Shown piece after piece: positions 62,123 to 64,000 of a DNA stretch of 64,000 nucleotides. A program made the position numbers and the translations under genes. The notes under the pieces were generated by a model. That model saw nothing but the letters and a program-made list of their open reading frames with translations. It had not been told where the DNA came from and searched no databases. This DNA comes from VAZQ01 sp963841705 (GTDB taxonomy: Bacteria > Pseudomonadota > Alphaproteobacteria > Rhizobiales > Xanthobacteraceae), in assembly GCA_963841705.1 (NCBI GenBank), contig CAWJDY010000043.1, forward strand, positions 1 to 64,000. Reading direction: 5' to 3'. The stretch's first letter is position 1; every line of letters starts with the position of its first letter.

Positions 62123-62791
62123 GTGCACGGCCGGAAAACGCCACTCAAGCTAGCCATTCTCACAGCAGTCTCAGCGATTGCGTATCTCGGGCTTGCGATT
62201 CTCGGCTGGGGCGGCTTTGCCGCCTTCTTCTCGCATCCGCCTCTGATTGCGTTGACGATCGTGGCATGCCTGCTGTTCGCGATTGCGCCGTTCAGCGGCG
62301 GCAATATCAGCCCTGGCGAGCGGGAGGATCGCTCGAACCGCTGGGTGCTGCCTGTGTTCGGCGCGCTCGGGCTGCTGAGCGCGTGGCTGCCGGCCTACAC
62401 GGACCGGCACGAATTCTGGACCATTGATGGCGATGGGATGCGCTGGATTGGCGTTGTCCTGTTCGCAGCCGGCGGCGCCCTGCGGATGTGGCCGGTATTC
62501 GTGCTCGGCCAGCGTTTCAGCGGCCTGGTGGCGATCCAGCCGGGGCACGAGCTCGTCACCACCCGCGTTTACGGCGTCATCCGCCACCCCAGCTATCTCG
62601 GATTGCTCATCAGCTCATTGGGCTGGGCGCTGGCGTTCCGTTCCGGTGTGGGCGTGCTCCTTGCCGCTTGCATGTTGCCTGCGCTCCTCGCGCGCATGCG
62701 CGCCGAGGAGAACCTGCTGCGCTCCCATTTCGGCGCGCAGTACGATGCTTACCGCGCCCGCACCTCGCGGCTGATCCCCGGCGTTTACTGA
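62123..62791 (+). CDS. Isoprenylcysteine carboxyl methyltransferase-family membrane protein
   Basis: From a GTG at 62123 the product is 222 aa with about five membrane segments (13-35, 41-58, 75-92, 106-126, 160-185). The C-terminal methyltransferase signature reads VTTRVYGVIRHPSYLGLLIS and RMRAEENLLRSHFGAQYDAY, where RHPxY and the EExxL...F...Y pattern bind SAM and substrate. Bacterial members methylate unknown small lipophilic acids. It is on the same strand as the amidohydrolase, 58 bp after it. Confidence 0.9.
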   Translation: MHGRKTPLKLAILTAVSAIAYLGLAILGWGGFAAFFSHPPLIALTIVACLLFAIAPFSGGNISPGEREDRSNRWVLPVFGALGLLSAWLPAYTDRHEFWTIDGDGMRWIGVVLFAAGGALRMWPVFVLGQRFSGLVAIQPGHELVTTRVYGVIRHPSYLGLLISSLGWALAFRSGVGVLLAACMLPALLARMRAEENLLRSHFGAQYDAYRARTSRLIPGVY

Positions 62792-62920
62792 GCACGGCCG
62801 ATCACGCCGGACAACTTGATCGATTTTGCTGGAGTGAATTTCGCCAGCTCGACGCCTTGTCCCTGGTCTTACCTTGAGCTGTTTGCAACTAGAGCATTTC
62901 CCGCTCATGTTGATACATAG

Positions 62921-63191
62921 GTGGGTTAGTGGTACTGCGTCACAAGTTGCCCCTCGACGTCATTCCGGGGCGCAGGAAAATCGGCCGTGCCGATTTGCCT
63001 GCGAGCCCGGAATCCATAACCCCAAGCAGTAATGTGTGCCACCGCAGCGTAACCACTTTCATCACTGCACGGCCTGTGGTTATGGATTCCGGGCTCCGCT
63101 CGCACTCGGACGGCGCGAAGCGCCGATCCGAGCACTCGCGGCCCCGGAATGACGGGCTAGCGTAGCTTGTGACGCAGTACGGCTAACCCAC
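62921..63191. repeat. MITE-like unit with terminal inverted repeats containing a family B palindrome
   Basis: The left end GTGGGTTAGTGGTACTGCGT plus CACAAG (62921-62946) is the reverse complement of the right end CTTGTGACGCAGTACGGCTA plus ACCCAC (63166-63191), with only two mismatches. The inside (62955-63160) is the ~200-bp palindrome with CATTCCGGGG...CCCCGGAATG outer arms and GGAATCCATAACC...GGTTATGGATTCC inner arms. No transposase is encoded. Confidence 0.85.
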
Positions 63192-63284
63192 CCTACGCAG
63201 CGATCGTGATTTAACTTCATCGAAACGCGCTCTAATGTGGACGGCACCGAGGGGCCGGTTCGCGTCCTGCTGGTAGAATGCGTC

Positions 63285-64000
63285 TCAATTCTCGAGGAAG
63301 CTTCGAAGAATCCGTGACCGGCTGGGGTGCCGCAGCTTCCGCAGGGCCTTGGCCTCGATCTGCCTGATGCGCTCGCGCGTCAGCGAGAACTGTTGGCTGA
63401 CCTCTTCCAAAGTATGATCCTTGTTCATGCCGATGCCGAACCGCATCCGCAGGATGCGTTCTTCGCGCGCGGTAAGCGAGGCGAGCACGCGCGTCGTGGT
63501 CTCGCGCAATTCCGAGTGGATCGCGGCGTCAATCGGCGCAATCGCGCTCGTGTCCTCGATGAAATCACCGAGGTGCGCACCCTCCTCATCGCCCACGGGC
63601 GTCTCGATCGAGAGCGGCTCCCTTGCAAGCTTGAGAGCTTTGCGGACACTCTCCAGCGGCATCCCGAGCTTTTCAGCAAGCTCCTCGGGCCGCGGTTCGC
63701 GGCCAATGTCGTTTAGCATCTTCCGCGACACGCGGGTTATCTTGTTGGCCACCTCGATCATGTGTATCGGGACTCGGATGGTGCGCGCCTGCTCGGCGAT
63801 CGAGCGGCTCATCGCCTGGCGGATCCACCACGTCGCATAGGTTGCGAACTTGTACCCGCGGCGGTACTCGAACTTGTCGACCGCCTTCATCAGGCCGATG
63901 TTGCCTTCCTGGATCAGGTCGAGGAACTGCAGCCCGCGGTTGGTGTATTTCTTGGCGATGGAGATGACGAGGCGCAGGTTCGCTTCCACCATCTCCTTCT
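63285..64000 (-). CDS. rpoD: RNA polymerase primary sigma factor RpoD (C-terminal part, cut by window edge)
   Basis: The frame is open to the window edge and encodes the C-terminal ~238 residues of sigma-70. Region 2 is EANLRLVISIAKKYTNRGLQ and FLDLIQEGNIGLMKAVDKFE, then YKFATYATWWIRQAM (-10 recognition). Region 3 is IRVPIHMIEVANKITRVSRK. Region 4 has RIRQIEAKALRKLRHPSRSR for the -35 element. Housekeeping sigma lies outside accessory DNA, which supports core chromosome on this side. DNA primase (dnaG) would be expected beyond the edge. Confidence 0.97.
   Translation of the reverse strand, partial: KEMVEANLRLVISIAKKYTNRGLQFLDLIQEGNIGLMKAVDKFEYRRGYKFATYATWWIRQAMSRSIAEQARTIRVPIHMIEVANKITRVSRKMLNDIGREPRPEELAEKLGMPLESVRKALKLAREPLSIETPVGDEEGAHLGDFIEDTSAIAPIDAAIHSELRETTTRVLASLTAREERILRMRFGIGMNKDHTLEEVSQQFSLTRERIRQIEAKALRKLRHPSRSRILRSFLEN

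Noticed and set aside
61207..62304. 365-codon minus-strand frame opposite the amidohydrolase gene
   Set aside because: The plus-strand frame has metal-binding motifs and a ribosome site; the minus frame has neither.

Overview
The window looks like a chromosome segment of an alphaproteobacterium of the order Hyphomicrobiales (Bradyrhizobium, Rhodopseudomonas or Xanthobacteraceae type). The reasons are high GC, an RpoD with alphaproteobacterial-type sequence, many orphan DUF534-type ABC substrate-binding proteins, one Bug/TctC protein, small proteins I associate with Bradyrhizobium, and families of dispersed palindromic repeats. The species cannot be named from sequence alone. All product names come from reading motifs; no database search was run.

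Left part (about 1-40,560) is accessory DNA full of mobile and broken genes. It holds a DUF534 gene split by an IS630-type element, one intact and one frameshifted DUF534 gene, and then a gene made of three 240-bp membrane-hairpin repeats joined to a TIR-like nucleotide-binding domain (3145-4396). Small genes, a membrane SDH/ClpP-fold protease, an exported one-Cys MsrA, and a short tyrosine recombinase paired with a cysteine-rich protein follow. Next are MepA, a decayed zur/znuA locus with its operator, a Bug receptor, a chimeric dehydrogenase pseudogene, an SDR, an amidohydrolase, a lactonase, TauE, a methyltransferase and three more DUF534 genes. An IS630-like transposase with an IstA-like N-terminus lies between two copies of a decayed direct repeat. 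Two transglutaminase genes and an orphan phage terminase segment between 75-bp direct repeats come next. The part ends with a serine recombinase whose 3' end runs into the 3' half of a tRNA-Arg(ACG) gene.

Right part (about 40,660-64,000) looks like stable chromosome, mostly on the minus strand. It holds an allophanate-hydrolase-type amidase, a sugar-isomerase/DUF993/Gfo-Idh-MocA set, an epimerase and GNAT pair, an HpaB-type flavin monooxygenase, and a run of ubiD - carboxymuconolactone decarboxylase - ethD - livHMGFK. Pirin, an ACMSD-type amidohydrolase and an ICMT-family gene lie on the plus strand, and rpoD (partial) closes the window. The ubiD-to-livK run is tightly packed and suggests uptake and decarboxylation or oxidation of an aromatic acid. 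Palindromic repeats separate the transcription units here; one is split by a 2-kb group II intron, and an unsplit relative sits inside a MITE-like unit near rpoD.

Most interesting points: the TM-repeat/TIR-like gene, the group II intron inside a palindromic repeat, the recombinase/tRNA junction, the terminase segment between direct repeats, the recombinase plus Cys-rich protein pair, and the UbiD/Liv catabolic cluster.
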